From contig CAMTDV010000007.1 in the NCBI GenBank assembly GCA_947069175.1, positions 50,797,681 through 50,861,680 of the forward strand: 64,000 bases of DNA, in the 5' to 3' direction. Made by a program: the position numbers and the translations under genes. Source of the DNA: Scalesia atractyloides. Taxonomy: Eukaryota; Streptophyta; Magnoliopsida; Asterales; Asteraceae. Position 1 is the stretch's first letter, and the number at the start of each line of letters is the position of its first letter. The notes beneath the pieces are model-generated. The model had not been told where the DNA came from. It did not search any database and was given only the letters and a program-made list of their open reading frames with translations. Positions 10,720-21,362 of this stretch are shown here, in pieces.

Positions 10720-13700
10720 TGTAACACCTCGTAAAATTCGTGTTCGATAATAAACCGACACGTGTAAATGCCCATGAATAATACCTCAAATGAGTAAGCC
10801 ACTCAACTCCTTAAACGAATCCAAAAATCTAAAAAAAAAATTAAACCTGCGGTAGCTTACGGTCCAGGCTTTCTGGTTGAGTTTATAACTAACCGTAAGC
10901 TACGGTCCGGTGACCGTAGCTTATGGCGAGTCACTAGAATTTCACTACTCACCATTTAACTAACCCAAAGGCCCCTAGAGTTTATTATTGCATTTTCCTA
11001 ACATAAATAAGTCATTTTTCGACCCGAACGACTCCCGGTTAAGGTGATATCTTGTGATTCACCATTCTTGAGTAACACACATCTTCACTGAACCTTAACC
11101 CTTACTAGGTTGGGTGATTTAACCCATGAAACCATAAGTATTCATATCTTTCACATTTAAGCTAGTAAACGCTTATAAGTCGTAAGAACACCTAGCGTGA
11201 CACCCGTTAATGTTCGGTTACTCGTACTCTTCTTCAATACATCTCGTATTGAAAGAAAAGACCAAGTTGTATCATTATATCATTATATATAAGTCAAGGG
11301 ACAATTCATGACAATCCACAAAACTAATTTTGAGGGACTAAAAGTGTCAAAACCCCAAAATTCTGTCAAGATGCCACCTCTCCTTCAAAATGCCACACTC
11401 TTGCAGCTCTTGACACCTTTCTAGACACTTGTGAAGATCCTACAACATCTCTAACACTGGCTTCATCTTCACACGCCTTCTTGCACTATAAATAGGCCAC
11501 TAGTTCACTCATTTCCTTGCTCATTCACTCTTCTCCTCTCTAATTACACTCTTGGAAGTTCCTGACCATTTAGGAGCTTCCCTTTGAGTTCTAAGTTTCC
11601 CTTGGATCATTTGTAAGTGTTCCATCTCTGCTCTTTTCTTTTTATAGGCTTCTAATAGCCAAAAGTCAAGCATTTTCGACAAAAGCCTTGAATTTCGGTT
11701 AAGACAATTATGGTCCAGCCATTGTTCGAAATGAACATGGCTAAGTGATTGTAATTAGGAAGGTATTAATCCATTAAAAGGGCACCTCCTAAGGATCACG
11801 TTTACTAGGTCAATTGACGTGTCAAAGTTTATGTTTTCAAAAGTCAAACGGGACAGATTTAATAAAAATTATAATCTGAGTTTGTATATGTTATAAACAT
11901 GTTTTTGACACTCAAACAAGTTGGTAATAATTATTAGAAGATGTGGAAACATGTTCGATCTATCAATTTCAGTCCGAGGATCGGTTTGCAACCAAAAGTC
12001 GTGAAGTTTGACTTCTGCTTTGACTTTCGATTCTGACCCAACTTAGATTAGTTAACTTCTGACTTATGGTCACATTATGATCATAATACAATGTAGCATA
12101 ACCCTCTGAGGTTATATTACATGATCATAATCATAATCTGAGTTTATGTACAAGTTCCACAAATTATCAATATTTGACTAAAATGCCCTTTTTACATAAA
12201 ACAAGGTTTTAATCAACAATGAAATTGCAAATGAATTACTTACTGATATGTTAATGTAATTAACATATTATGGTATTAATATTCTGATCATAAACTAATT
12301 TTAGTGTAATATTGTAAACTATACTTTTTAAATGACCAAAATGCCCTTTCAGTGCATAGTTTGGTCTTAAACCATAAATCACACTTATGTGTGACTTCTT
12401 AATGATAAGATATCACAAATTAAGTATTTTTCCAGAATGTTTATGATCATAACATCAGAATGCATGCAAGTTCCTTTTATACGACATATAATGGTCCAAA
12501 ACACCTTATAAGGTGTAGTTTCATTTTAAAACCTCAACGGGCATATAATTTGATATCCTACTAATATTACAACTTATTTAAAGTATAATGATATATGGAA
12601 CTTGTTCATGACTCATCCGGTTACCCGATATCGCTTATATGCAAACGATTAAGTATATGTAACTAGTTTACGAAAATTGACCGAAACGGGTTTAACCTTA
12701 TCATTTTAATCTCAAATTCCAGAATGTTAATTGTTTACCATATTATACAAGTCTTAAGTACTTGTTGGGTTGAAATTACATTCTCTCATCGCTTAATCTA
12801 GCGTATCGTACCGTTTTTGATCCTTTAAGCTAGTCGGTTTAAGTCTAAGACTTAAATAAGACACTTAGCATTTTAATTGGTTAGTTTATGCCATAATCCA
12901 GACTGGAGCCTTCCAGTAAATGCTATCTGCACTTATTTCATTTTGAATGTGGCTGAGATATTAAATCTTACATTTTTAAATCAAGACTAGCTCAGGTAAA
13001 TATCTTGACTTATTTTCCCTATACGGGCTTGGGTTACGGTAAATTATTACCGCTTGGTCGGAAATGGGATCAATCGAATGCTGGATTGTGGCTAGTAAAT
13101 CCGTATATTCTGTTTTGGTCATTTTTGTTTGATAACTTAAATATTGGGGGTTAACGACCGTGTCCTAGATATCCTTGGCTCATTACATTAGATAATGGTC
13201 ACGACCAAAACACGGGGTGTAGGCATACACCCGACAGATGCGAATGATAAAATCTTTTTACCCACAAGTTGGGGATAAGTCCTTCGTTGGTTCATAAGTG
13301 GTGTGTATGTTAATCATGTTTTGGTCTCTGTACTAGGCCCCATATGTATTGACAAACATGTAAAGCTGTTAACAAGGTTACAAAGCTGACTTTCCTAAGT
13401 TATAAAAGATTTGTGCCCTGTGCACTTAAATCTAATTTTTAAAATGTTTTAAAATGAGTCAGCCGGGTATATTTACCACGTATTTTCAAAAGACTAAGAT
13501 GCAGGTACAATACGAAATAGACTGGAAGCTGCTTGGTTGTGATATAACAGGAGTTTACAAATCCCTAGATCTGCCCAAAGTCTGTTATACATTTTTGTAC
13601 ATTTTACGGTCCACCTGTGGATCCTTTATTATAAGCTGTCTATATATTATTTTTTCGTGCTTTGAACATTTTGTTTGTAATAGTAATTTAAACTCCAAGA

Positions 13701-13803
13701 CATCCGATGTGCTGTGTTTAATTGACTATGATGATATCAACTTACGTCACGATATTCCCCACCCATGCCCACCGGTGTTTGGTTGGAAATACGGGGTGTG
13801 ACA
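10720..13803 (+). repeat. G2 LTR2, complete
   Basis: A 3,084-bp LTR running TGTAACACC to GGTGTGACA, preceded by a purine tract and followed by a primer site, so it serves as the 3' LTR of body 1 and the 5' LTR of body 2. A TATA box ACTATAAATAGG lies at about 11487-11498, with a pyrimidine-rich likely transcript start downstream. Its second half matches the G1 LTR well; the upstream half differs between the two elements. Confidence 0.88.
11487..11498 (+). promoter_or_regulatory. TATA box of G2 LTR2
   Basis: ACTATAAATAGG followed about 30 bp later by a CT-rich stretch (TTCCTTGCTC) suited to a transcription start. This is the only one of the three G2 LTRs that still has this part. Confidence 0.55.
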
Positions 13804-13806
13804 GGT

Positions 13807-13818
13807 TGGTACCAGAGC
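13807..13818 (+). other. G2 second primer-binding site
   Basis: TGGTACCAGAGC lies three bases after the LTR2 end. It matches the initiator-tRNA-Met primer site TGGTATCAGAGC except for one T-to-C change. Its position shows that LTR2 is followed by a second internal region and is not the end of the element. Confidence 0.8.
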
Positions 13819-14999
13819 CAACGTTTGTGAGAATTAAACACTAGCCTTCTTGTTTTTAATCTCAAACTTACACAAGCACATTCCTTAGACTTCCGAGTCT
13901 AGGCTTTGACCTAGGAATACTCATTTCATTATTAAGTTATTAGTATTGTTTTTTATTTGATTTTTAACAGGAAAATACCGCCAAGAGTACGAGGAAGAGG
14001 AAAAGGACCAATGAGAGGAGGACCATCTGGACACATTCCCTTTCAACCCCATCACTCGAACCCCTATGAGGATTCGGGGGATTCCTAGACCCTATCAAGA
14101 CATTCACCTACCCACACCAAAGCTCGTACGCGTACCATTCGCACCAATCACACACTCTCATCACTCTCATCATTCATATCATGATGAGTTTAACCCGAAC
14201 CAATACTCTAACACACCCCAGCTGATCAGAATCAGTTGGATCAACTCAATCCAATGGACGAGGACTTCGATCAAGAAATGCCGCCGTCGGGATCACACAC
14301 ACATCCCATCGAAATATCAAGCGATTTGAACTCTTACATCGGATCGCCATACCAAGGTCCTAAGGAGTGGGACCAATATTGGAACCAATTCACCTTTGCT
14401 AACACTCCTTCTCACCACTCCCCAACACCTCTTGTATAAGAAGATATCACATGGAACCGGTGGAACAACCTCAACCGCCACCTGAGCCACCAAGGAGGAA
14501 ACGTGGAACGCGTATGTTGGTACGTGCTGGTCAACGGTCGGGATTGCTGCCACCGTTACCCAAAACTTACCCAACCATTCACGAGGACCCACAAATGGGT
14601 GGACCCTCTAATGCTTCACCTGTGGTGGAACCTACACTACCACCAGTGGTTCAACCACCACCATCGGGTTATAATAACCCTATTCCAACTTATCCGGATA
14701 CATCTGGATATGATCCTTTTAACCCATCTACGCAGTAGATTACCAAGAATTGTCGCATGACCCTTACATGCAAGCGGTTATGCATAACACACTTTACCCG
14801 TATCCTTTCCCACCTGTTTATCCACCTACTGGATATCCAAGTTATGGGTACCAGTATCCTGTTTTTGCCACAACCACAACCACAACCTCCGCCACCACTC
14901 GAGGCCATTAACGAGGCCTTGGAGGGAGTGATGGAAATGCAACAACAAGCGGAGAAGACGGAAAAGAAGACGAATAAGTACTTCAGAAGCTCTCCAAGT
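13819..14999 (+). pseudogene. G2 pre-gag Pro/Gln-rich ORF, broken
   Basis: Reads an Arg/Gly-rich start (VRGRGKGPMRGG), a Ser/His-rich middle (HSHHSHHSYHDEF), a Pro/Gln-rich part (QPQPPPEPPRRKRG) and a charged end, matching the G1 frame at 23839-24882. The initiation codon is ATA (13975-13977) where G1 has ATG, so the start is lost; frameshifts follow. A pyrimidine run ending in AACAG directly before it looks like a 3' splice site. The frame is cut near its C-terminus at about 14999, where a deletion with TTGG microhomology joins it to the last 20 bp of an LTR. Function unknown. Confidence 0.75.
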
Positions 15000-15019
15000 T
15001 GGAAATATGGGGTGTGACA
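15000..15019 (+). repeat. G2 LTR3 remnant
   Basis: The last 20 bp of a G2 LTR (ending GGGGTGTGACA) directly before the target duplicate CACTT. It is all that remains of the third LTR after the deletion that took out most of the second body and LTR. Confidence 0.8.
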
Positions 15020-15024
15020 CACTT

Positions 15025-15314
15025 GTACGGATGACCTTCGTATGGGTGACAACATGCTCGTTTCGCACGAGCTGTCATGTCTATAAATAGGTGTTGTGTG
15101 TTCATTGTGTGTAAGTTTTGGAAGTTCCCTGAGGGGAAATGCTGGCGGATTCTCTCCAGGAACTCCGCCAGCCAGTCAAGATGTATACTCTTTCGGTATG
15201 AATGAATGAATTAAAAGCTTCCACTGATTCTTTTCCTATCACTGTCAATATCGTTCTACCGAATCTGTCTATCCCCAAAACCTCCATCTAGAACCGCCCG
15301 CCCACAGGACCACA
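15025..15314 (+). repeat. Family A LTRb, right part
   Basis: Continuation of the LTR broken at 7067, with the TATA motif CTATAAATAGG (about 15080-15090) and the end AGGACCACA at 15314. With the left part the LTR is 487 bp, the same as LTRa. The expected primer site does not follow; an inverted body segment comes instead. Confidence 0.87.
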
Positions 15315-15317
15315 ACG

Positions 15318-15570
15318 AGTTGCGCTTCGTATGAGTGGTGCTTCGTACGAGTGACCAATTGTCACTTGTACGAGCCACAGAGGCTTGCTCGTACAGACAA
15401 AACTGATAACGTCTTTTCGATCTAGAATCTTCATTTCTCTGAACTTCAACATGATTTTTGCACAGATCTGGTCGAAAATCAGTTTCTAACAATCCTATGG
15501 TTTCAATTTTACATTATGTCCATGGATTGTCCGTTTATTTGATGAGCGTAGGTGATTCATGAACTGTCAG
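15318..15570 (-). repeat. Inverted copy of the A body 5' segment
   Basis: Reverse complement of about 5270-5595 of body 1. It includes the CGTACG cluster and the words GACGTTATCAGTTT and ACCAGATCTG, with a short internal deletion near 15540. It has replaced the primer-binding site of this unit, so this unit could not prime reverse transcription. Confidence 0.85.
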
Positions 15571-15743
15571 AACTGAAGGTAGAACTGAAACCATCTGTTC
15601 CAACCAAAACCGAGCCTAAACAGAACGTCAAAAAAAGTTGGTCTGAAATTTGACATTCCGAACCCACCCAAGACCAAACAGGCTTGGGTTTCCTTGTTTA
15701 AATAGTTTCTTCCTCATGTGTGTAGGGGATCCCGTGATCAATC

Positions 15744-15890
15744 ATGTCAAAATGGATAATGGATAGTGGAGCTTCTCGACACAGATTATCTGGGATTCAC
15801 AAAGGATCGAAGATTCATTATTTGGAATGTCGTGATCAAAAGATGTTCAGAAATTTTAGATCATGTTATAGATTGATGCTCAAGGGTTAA
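15744..15890 (+). pseudogene. Copia protease active-site relic in A1
   Basis: A 48-codon frame opening MSKWIMDSGASRH. W-I-x-D-S-G-A-S-R-H is the active-site signature of copia-type aspartic proteases, and X (54.1 kb) and C2 (61.5 kb) have the equivalents WYVDSGCSRH and WIVDSGASRL. The 100 bp upstream can be read as lysine- and proline-rich gag-like residues ending in QAWVSL, again as in Sirevirus-like polyproteins. Downstream residues do not match protease, so only the catalytic loop survives. This shows that family A descends from a copia element by deletion. Confidence 0.7.
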
Positions 15891-16527
15891 ATGCCTGATC
15901 CCCGATGTGGAATTGGGAGCATATACGACTGCTTATTTTTAACTCTACAAGTCAAATGAACTGTTTTTTCGGACTAACCGCCAGAAAACACAGATTTCTT
16001 GTAGTTTCAGATGCCCGATTCCAGCGAAGATAGCTATACATATGTTATTGTGACTAAAAAGGAAGAATGTGATTCTGATTGCCGAAGAATGTTTCTCAGA
16101 TTCGATGCGTTACCAGACAGTATGATTCCGATGATGGTTTGCAGATTGAAAAGATTTTTGCATATATTTATTAGTTTGAAGTTTTTATTGTGGTATTTTG
16201 AAGTTTCTATCAATTGCCGGTTGGGTTTTGAAGATCGGAGGATCGAGCATCAGGGGAGTGCGCTAAACCGAACGCGGAAATGGTTAACATCAAAACGGAG
16301 AAGCTGCATTGTTAATTTCAAGTTGGTGATCATTAGAGAAAATTTGTAGATCAAGCAAATCAGAGGGGGTCTTGAACCGTGCAAACAACGACCTGAAGAT
16401 CAATTTCTAGAGAAAATTATTTCGGGGGAAATGTTGCTTAACGTAGATAATGCAAACCTGGATCTTCAATCAAGGGGGAATTACGTCAACAGATACCCGA
16501 TTGAAGTTGCAAAATATTCAAACATAG

Positions 16528-17011
16528 CACTTTATGGCCGTCACTGTGCAAATAGGCTAGAAAAAGTGTGTATTGAATATTCTACAGATTAGATACGAAC
16601 ACACGACCCAAGTGCGAACGAGTATTGGTTTGTACGAGTGACATGTGCCTCGTACTAGTGAGAATGTGCTTCGTACGAGTGGCTTCGTTACTCAACGAGT
16701 GATAACATCACACTCGTACGGATGACCCTTCGTACAAGTGAAAACATGCTCGCTTTGCATGAGCTGTCATGTCTATAAATAGTTGTTGTGTGTTCATTGT
16801 GTGTAAGTTTTTGAAGTTCTCGGAGGGGAAACGCTGGCGGATTCTCTCCAGGAACTCCGCCAGCCAGTCAAGATGTATACTCTTTCGGTATGAAAGAATG
16901 AAATGAAAAGCTTCCACCGATTCTGTTCCTACTCACTGTCAATATCGTTCTGCCAAATCTGTATTATCACCAAAACCCCCGTTTAGAACCGCCAACGCCC
17001 ACGGGACCACA
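16528..17011 (+). repeat. Family A LTRc (3')
   Basis: Third A1 LTR, beginning at CACTTTATGG because the first eight bases of the normal start are deleted together with the purine tract. It retains the CGTACG cluster (about 16627-16740), a TATA motif near 16775 and the end GGGACCACA at 17011. Next to it is TGCGT, the partner of GGCGT at 4746-4750. Confidence 0.85.
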
Positions 17012-18059
17012 TGCGTTTTCCGTAAAATGCTTGACTTTTGGCTATAAAAGCCTATAAACAAAAATGCAAGAGAAAAGAACACTTACAAGTGATTCCTAGG
17101 ATGAAATAGAACTAAGTTGGGTTCTCCTTTCAGTTTGGAACTTCCAGAGGAAGGAGATAGAATAAAGAATGAGAAAGGTGCAAGTTCAAGTGGTGAACCT
17201 TGGCACCTATTTATAGTTGGAGAGTTTGAAGGAGGTGATGCTAGGTGTTAGAGGGTGTTGGAGGGAGCTTACAAGTGTCCTAAAACATGGCATATCAGTT
17301 TGGAAGTCCATGGTTTCGAATCAAATGGTTTTTGGCAACATGTGTGGAGGCTAAGGCAATTTTCTACAGACATAGGCCTCTGGCAGGCCGCGAGAGGCCA
17401 GGCCTGTGCCTCTCGTGCCCCGCGAGTGCCCCATGGTTACTTTCAAAGTTTGTCTCATTTAGCCCCTCAACTTATTAAAACCTCTAAAACACCTTTATAT
17501 GCATATTTAGCCCTCCGTAGCCAACATTTGGCGTACCCGGGAGTATATCCGGACATTATCAAGCTCTTAGTTCGTAAAAAGGTCACTCAGAGGTATAAAT
17601 TAACATGTTGACACTTTTAACCCCTCCATCGTCCAACTTTTACTTATTTACATATTGAATCCCTCTCGTCCAACAACTGGCACATATGAGAGTTGGGACT
17701 TCGTAAAGGATCACTCAGAGGCTCAGTATAAGCAAGTTGACTCCGATGTCACTCACAGGCTGGGCAAGTTGACACAAATGGTCACTCAGAGGCTAAGTTT
17801 AAGCATGTTGACACTAATGGTCATTTAGAGGCTAAGTTTAAGCATGTTGACACTAATGGTCATTTAGAGGCTAAGTTTTAAGCATGTTGACACTAATGGT
17901 CACTCAGAGACTCGATTTATGCATGTTGATATCAGAGGGTCACTTAGAGGCTTAGTTTGAGCATGTTGACAACTTTGGTCCTTATTAGTCTTTAGTAGAC
18001 TTAAAAAAAATACGACACGTGTTACTATACTATTGGACACGATTTTACAAGGTGTTACA
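17012..18059 (-). repeat. G1 3' LTR, proximal part
   Basis: Start half of the G1 3' LTR on the minus strand, from TGTAACACC (complement of 18051-18059) to the A1 insertion point. It holds the U3 minisatellite (17711-17978) and a TATA box (complement of about 17207-17216). Small frames here, such as 17255-17611, come from reading LTR sequence. Confidence 0.88.
17711..17978 (-). repeat. U3 minisatellite of G1 3' LTR
   Basis: Seven imperfect copies of a 33-40-bp unit containing TCACTCAGAGGCTAAG and GCATGTTGACACTAATGG. The matching block of the 5' LTR is at 28130-28396. It lies between the LTR start and the TATA box, where transcriptional control elements would sit. Confidence 0.85.
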
Positions 18060-18072
18060 TATCACCCCCTTA
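18060..18072 (-). other. G1 polypurine tract
   Basis: On the minus strand, AAGGGGGTGATA lies directly before the LTR start TGTAACACC. This is the primer for plus-strand DNA synthesis, in the same place as the tract before G2 LTR2. Confidence 0.75.
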
Positions 18073-18096
18073 AAAGAACTCTCAACCTCTAGATTT

Positions 18097-19560
18097 TATT
18101 AAAAAAGATGGGGGTATTTTTGTCGCATAGTGGACTCTACCTCCCATGTATACTCGGGGCCTCGAAGGGCATCCCACTTAACCTTTCCTATAGGTATAAA
18201 TTTCCTTCGGAGCTTCTTAACCTGTCAATCCTCGGTCGACATCGGTTTCTCAACAAATCTCAGGTTTTCATCTATTTGCACATCTTGATGTGACATTGCT
18301 AGCGACTCATTGGCTAGACATTTCTTAAGATTACAGATGTGGAACACATCATGAATCCCACTAAGTTCATCTTGCAGCTTGAGCTTATAAGCTACAGTGC
18401 CGACACATTCGACTATCTCGAATGGTCCAATATATCTTGGGCTTAACTTGCCCTTCCTTCCAATATCATTACACCTTTCTAAGGTGATACTTTTAGCATA
18501 ACTTTGTCCCCTATTTGGAACTTAAGAGGTTTACGCCTCTTGTCAGCAAAGCTCTTCTGCCTTTCAGGGCAGCTTTGAGACGATCACATATTTGCACAAT
18601 CTTGTCCGTGGTCTCCAGGACAATCTCTGGTCTGACAGTTGGACTTCCCCAACTTCTTCCTAACACACGGGCGTTCGACATTTTCTCCCATACAAGGCCT
18701 CAAAAGGAGTAGCCTTGATGCTTATATGATAACTATTATTATAGGAGAATTCTATTAGGGTAAGTGGTCATCCCAACTTCCACCTAAATCAATCACACGT
18801 GCTCTAAGCATGTCTTCTAAAGTCTGAATAGTACGCTCACTTTGTCCATCCGTCAGCGGGTGGTAAGCTGTACTAAAATTTAATCTTGTGCCTAAAGATT
18901 ATTTGAAACTTTTCCAAAAATGTGATGTATATCTAGTATCTCTATCGGATACAATAGATACCAGCACACCATGTAGGGACACAATCTTGTCCACATACAA
19001 CTTAGCCAATTTGTCAAAATTATGCGTTTCCTTAATTGGCAAGAAATGCGTTGACTTAGTCAGCCTATCCATAATGACCTAAATCATGTCATTACCATGT
19101 TTGGTCTTAGGTAACTTGGTAATCAAGTCCATAGTTACCATTTCCCATTTCCAAGTTGGAGTTTCAAGTTGTTGTAGAAGTCCTCACGGTTTCTGATGTT
19201 CAGCTTTAACTTGCGAACATGTTAGACACTTAGCTACATAAGTGGCTATGGATTTCTTCAAACCCATCCACCAATAATTCCTTTTTAAATCTTGATACAT
19301 CTTGTCACCACCTGGGTGAACTGATTATCTTGTATTATGCGCTTCCTGGAGGATTAGATCTCTAAGTCCTCCAAAGATTGGAACCTAGATTCTTCCATTA
19401 AATCTAAGGATTTCATCTTTTCCAGGCACTAACTGATCAACAGTTCTGCCTAATCCTTCATTAGGAATATTAGCCTCTAGTAGGGCTTGTCTCTGCGCGC
19501 CTAATAGTTTCTCTTCAAGCTATTTCTGAGTTCAATGCTCTTGGCGTTAATCCTTATAGG
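18097..19560 (-). pseudogene. G1 integrase, degenerate
   Basis: Minus-strand integrase in several frames. The C-terminal end (about 18105-18230) reads QVKKLRR, then KVKWDALRGPEYTWE, a chromodomain-like tail. Next (18290-18500) comes the R-Y-I-G-P-F-E-I and V-F-H-I-C-N-L segment. The core (about 18850-19150) keeps pieces such as the complement of VIMDRLTKSTHFLPI and the Asp-containing SDRDTRYTSHFW. The zinc-binding part is near 19200-19330. Stops and frameshifts are frequent, so no functional product is expected. Integrase normally joins element DNA to host DNA; the tail may guide this toward chromatin marks. Confidence 0.83.
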
Positions 19561-20360
19561 CTTAACCCTTTCCTTGCGACTTCAGGCGTCAGCAACGACA
19601 TTTGCCTTGCCGAGATGGTAGCGAATTTTGCAATCATAATCATTGAGTGTTTCCATCCAACGGCATTATCACATGTTCAAATCCTTTTGATTGAACAAAT
19701 GTTGGAGACTCTTATGGTCAGTGTATATAATACACTTTGTGCCATATAAGTAATGTCTCCATAACTTAAGTACAAATATAACGGCACCCAATTCCAAATC
19801 ATGGGTGGTGTAATTCCTTTCGTGCACCTTTAATTGTCGTGACCCATAAGCAATTACTTTTCCTTTTTGCATAAGCACACAACCCATGCCAGTATGCAAG
19901 GCATCACAATAAATGACAAAATCCTCAATACCCTCAGGTAGATAACACAGGAGCATTGCTCAATTTGTGTTTTAGAATCTCAAAAGATTCTTGTTGTTTT
20001 GAACGCCAGTCAAACTTGACATTCTTACGGGTCAAGGTAGTTAAAGGAGTGGCTATTCTTGAAAAGTTCTCAATGAACCTCCTATAATAACCAGCCAATC
20101 CTATGAAGCTACGAATTTCTGATGGAGTTTTGGGTACTTCCCAATTCATTATGGCTTCTATTTTGGCAGGATCCACTTGGATACCATGTTCACTTACAAT
20201 ATGTCTAAGAAATTGGATTTCTCTAAGCCAAAATTCACATTTAGAGAACTTAGCATAAAGTTTCTCTTGTCCTAGCAATCCTAGGATGCAATGAAGATGT
20301 TTCTCGTGATCAACATGATCACGAGAATAGATAAGTATGTCGTCTATGAAGACAATGACA
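19560..20360 (-). pseudogene. G1 RT thumb and RNase H
   Basis: Two overlapping minus-strand frames (19669-19956 and 19934-20278). The N-terminal part is the RT connection, reading [17 protein letters not shown] and [20 protein letters not shown]. The second is RNase H with [10 protein letters not shown] (normally YCDAS), DLELGAV and [16 protein letters not shown]. The final Asp segment (about 19585-19610) is damaged. The RT active site FIDD is at about 20338-20349, just upstream, after a frameshift. Confidence 0.87.
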
Positions 20361-20377
20361 AACTTATCTAAACATGG

Positions 20378-20860
20378 CTAGCAGACTCTAATCCTGAGAT
20401 CCATGAATGCTGCAGGTGCATTTGTGAGCCCAAAAGGCATCATTAGAAATTCATAATGACCATATCGGGTCCTAAAGGCAGTCTTAGGAACATCCTCGTT
20501 CCTAACCTTCAGTTGATGGTATCCTGATCTTAAATCGATCTTGGAGAAATAACTAGCTCCTTGAAGTTGATCGAGCAAATCTTCGAAGTTGGTCAGAGGA
20601 TAACGATTCTTGATCGTTATCTTATTTAGCTCACGATAATCAATGCACATCCGCATTAGACCGTCCTTTTTCTTAACAAAAAGAATAGGAGCTCCCCAAG
20701 GTGAGGAACTAGGGTGTATGAAACCTTTCTCTAAAAGTTCATCTAGTTGGATTCTTAATTCCTTCATTTCCGTTGGTGCTAACCGATATGGAGCCCTAGC
20801 TATAGGTGCTGATCCAGGTAGGATATCAATCCTAAACTCCACTTGCCTATCTGGAAGTAG
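20378..20860 (-). pseudogene. G1 reverse transcriptase fingers/palm
   Basis: A 154-codon frame with typical gypsy RT blocks in order: [57 protein letters not shown] (first catalytic Asp), [12 protein letters not shown] and [10 protein letters not shown] frameshift after the last block puts the FIDD box in another frame. It is the longest clean RT segment in the left half of the window. Confidence 0.92.
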
Positions 20861-20862
20861 GC

Positions 20863-21360
20863 CTAGTAATTCTTCGGGGAAAACATCGGAATACTCCGAG
20901 ATAACTGGAAGGTCTTAATATTTGGCTTGGGCTCGTTGATAGTTACTTGTGCCATGTAAATGACACAACCTTTCCCAAAACACTTGGATGCTTTAAATAA
21001 CGACACCTTGTCTGGCAATCCATAGTGTGAATCTCCTAGAATGGTGATCATTTCACCAGATGGGGTTTTAATCTTGATAAGTTTCTTATCACGGGCAATG
21101 CGGGCTTGGTTATGGGATAACCAATCCATGCCTAAGACTACATCGAACCCGCCAATTTCATTGGCAAAAAAGAGATAGGAATAGAATGATTCTTAATGGA
21201 TATAAAACATCCATCAAGAATGGAAGATGCAGTTTCTATGGTTCCGTCAGCAAGTTGTACCTCATAAGTTATGTCTAGAGTTCTTATGGGTAAGTTTAAT
21301 AGTTTACTAAACTTATGGTCTACAAAAGATTTATCTGCACCTGAATAAAAAAGAACTTTA
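20863..21360 (-). pseudogene. G1 retropepsin-like protease region
   Basis: The frame 20863-21129 reads MDWLSHNQARI followed by a polar strand-rich stretch, as in the second half of gypsy retropepsins (G-M-D-W-L-x-x-x-x-A). The first half, with the catalytic Asp, lies in 21130-21360. It is broken by frameshifts but can still be read in pieces (complement of about 21310-21350, an S-F-V-D/ADKSF-like stretch). The protease normally matures gag-pol. Confidence 0.7.
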
Positions 21361-21362
21361 GC

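Larger units (their letters stand above)
7068..15019 (+). mobile_element. Gypsy element G2, deleted three-LTR dimer
   Basis: A plus-strand Ty3/gypsy element of the same broad family as G1, starting TGTAACACC and ending GGTGTGACA. It is flanked by CACTC (7063-7067) and CACTT (15020-15024); the mismatch is a C-to-T change at a CpG. Its plan is LTR1 (deleted), pol from the middle of RT onward, complete LTR2, primer site and pre-gag frame, then a 20-bp remnant of LTR3. Two internal deletions have thus removed gag-protease-RT from the first body and everything after the pre-gag frame from the second. The duplications flank the whole dimer, so it either inserted as a dimer or grew in place. Confidence 0.85.
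15315..16527 (+). mobile_element. Family A body 2, rearranged
   Basis: The internal region of the second A1 unit. It begins with an inverted copy of the segment after the primer site (15318 to about 15570). Next come about 190 bp that body 1 and all B bodies lack, and then sequence collinear with body 1 to the 3' end. The unique 190 bp leads into a copia protease relic. A 112-codon frame at 16011-16349 spans the collinear part but has no recognisable domain and is broken in body 1. The last purine tract and the first eight bases of LTRc are missing. Confidence 0.8.
4751..17011 (+). mobile_element. Family A element A1, a three-LTR dimer
   Basis: A non-autonomous relative of family B, inserted into the G1 3' LTR. 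Layout: LTRa 4751-5238, body 1 5239-6870, LTRb 6871-7067 plus 15025-15314 (split by G2), body 2 15315-16527, LTRc 16528-17011. Full LTRs are about 488 bp, starting TGTTGATGCACTTTATGG and ending GGACCACA. Target duplicates are GGCGT/TGCGT (4 of 5 bases). Neither body has an intact gag or pol, but body 2 keeps a copia protease relic. The LTR-body-LTR-body-LTR plan is the same as in the B array, so head-to-tail multimers recur in this group. Confidence 0.85.

Noticed and set aside
14317..14592. Minus frame across the G2 pre-gag region, and other frames at 14503-15068
   Set aside because: They are shadows of the Pro/Gln-rich frame, with no domain of their own.
20643..20918. Plus-strand 91-codon frame across the G1 RT
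   Set aside because: Antisense shadow of a clear reverse transcriptase on the other strand.
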